A stretch of 5,562 nt of DNA from Natronohydrobacter sp. GTDB lineage: Bacteria; Pseudomonadota; Alphaproteobacteria; Rhodobacterales; Rhodobacteraceae. The DNA lies in assembly GCA_007117255.1 (NCBI GenBank), contig SKGU01000056.1, forward strand, positions 1 through 5,562. The letters run 5' to 3'. The notes under the pieces are model-generated. The model was not told the origin of the DNA and made no database searches. It saw nothing but the letters and a program-made list of their open reading frames with translations. Of this stretch, positions 5,340 through 5,562 are shown piece after piece (within the stretch, counting starts at the first letter, position 1; each line of letters starts with the position of its first letter). The translations under genes and the position numbers were made by a program.

Positions 5340-5562
5340 TTGCAGCTCTGCCGAACCAAGGCCGATATCCGGCACAAAACCAGCAATTGGCGCAACACCG
5401 GGGCGCGTATCGTGCTGGTGCCCACGATGGGGTTTCTGCACGAGGGCCATCTGTCGCTGATGCGCCGCGCACGCGAATGCGCGGGCCCTGATGGCAAGGT
5501 CGTCGCCTCGATCTTCGTCAATCCCACCCAATTCGGCCCTGGCGAGGATTTCGACAGCTACC
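5340..5562 (+). CDS. panC: Pantothenate synthetase (pantoate--beta-alanine ligase), 3' truncated
   Basis: PanC joins pantoate and beta-alanine with ATP, through a pantoyl-adenylate, to make pantothenate for coenzyme A. The first 74 codons are present of a protein usually about 280 aa; the right edge cuts the rest. The N-terminus reads QLCRTKADIR after the initiator, matching the family's 'M..lRT..eLR' opening. Then come IVLVPTMGFLHEGHLSL (24-40), with the His34/His37 nucleotide-binding signature of the HIGH type, and SIFVNPTQFGPGEDFDSY (57-74), the pantoate-binding NPTQF block. The start is TTG at 5340, supported by a very strong ribosome binding site and by exact agreement with the family N-terminus; the first in-frame GTG lies beyond the RT..D.R opening, and the first in-frame ATG lies inside the PTMG motif. 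It follows hemF by 36 nt with no terminator seen, so co-transcription is possible. panB is often a neighbour, but this lies outside the window. Confidence 0.95.
   Translation, partial: MQLCRTKADIRHKTSNWRNTGARIVLVPTMGFLHEGHLSLMRRARECAGPDGKVVASIFVNPTQFGPGEDFDSY

Noticed and set aside
1..5562. Mobile element, CRISPR array, tRNA or phage remnant
   Set aside because: No transposase, integrase, terminal inverted repeats, spaced repeats or tRNA cloverleaf were seen; genes are tightly packed and of uniform base and codon use.

Overview
The window is about 60% G+C by eye and reads as an ordinary chromosomal segment of an alphaproteobacterium, most likely of the Rhodobacterales (Rhodobacter/Roseobacter group). 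The basis is protein character: an alphaproteobacterial-type HemF, a BMP-family binding protein without a lipobox, and the codon use. I ran no search, so the genus is not resolved.

Layout: (1) Positions 1-2512, + strand, hold the end of an ABC importer operon. It has a permease cut by the left edge, a second permease starting inside the stop codon of the first (ATGA overlap), and a BMP-family periplasmic binding protein with a clear Sec signal peptide. A strong intrinsic terminator at 2536-2562 closes it. The ATPase gene is not seen and probably lies to the left. The family imports nucleosides or related purine compounds. (2) Positions 2573-3603, - strand, hold two small genes of unknown function, both with signal peptides and closely coupled, convergent with the importer operon. 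(3) Positions 3749-4339, + strand, encode a YfbR-like HD-domain phosphohydrolase, divergent from the secreted pair across a 145-bp gap. (4) Positions 4407-5303, + strand, encode HemF, the oxygen-dependent coproporphyrinogen III oxidase of haem synthesis. (5) From 5340 to the right edge, + strand, is the 5' part of panC (pantothenate synthetase), with a TTG start behind a very strong ribosome binding site.

The parts work mostly independently: nucleoside-type uptake, an unknown envelope-associated pair, nucleotide housekeeping, haem synthesis and pantothenate/CoA synthesis. No RNA gene, mobile element, CRISPR array, phage gene or large repeat was seen. There is no gene-free stretch over 300 bases; the gaps are 2513-2572 (terminator), 3604-3748 (divergent control region), 4340-4406 and 5304-5339. 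I found no convincing undescribed system. The least explained items are the two secreted proteins and the altered ligand-site motif in the BMP protein.
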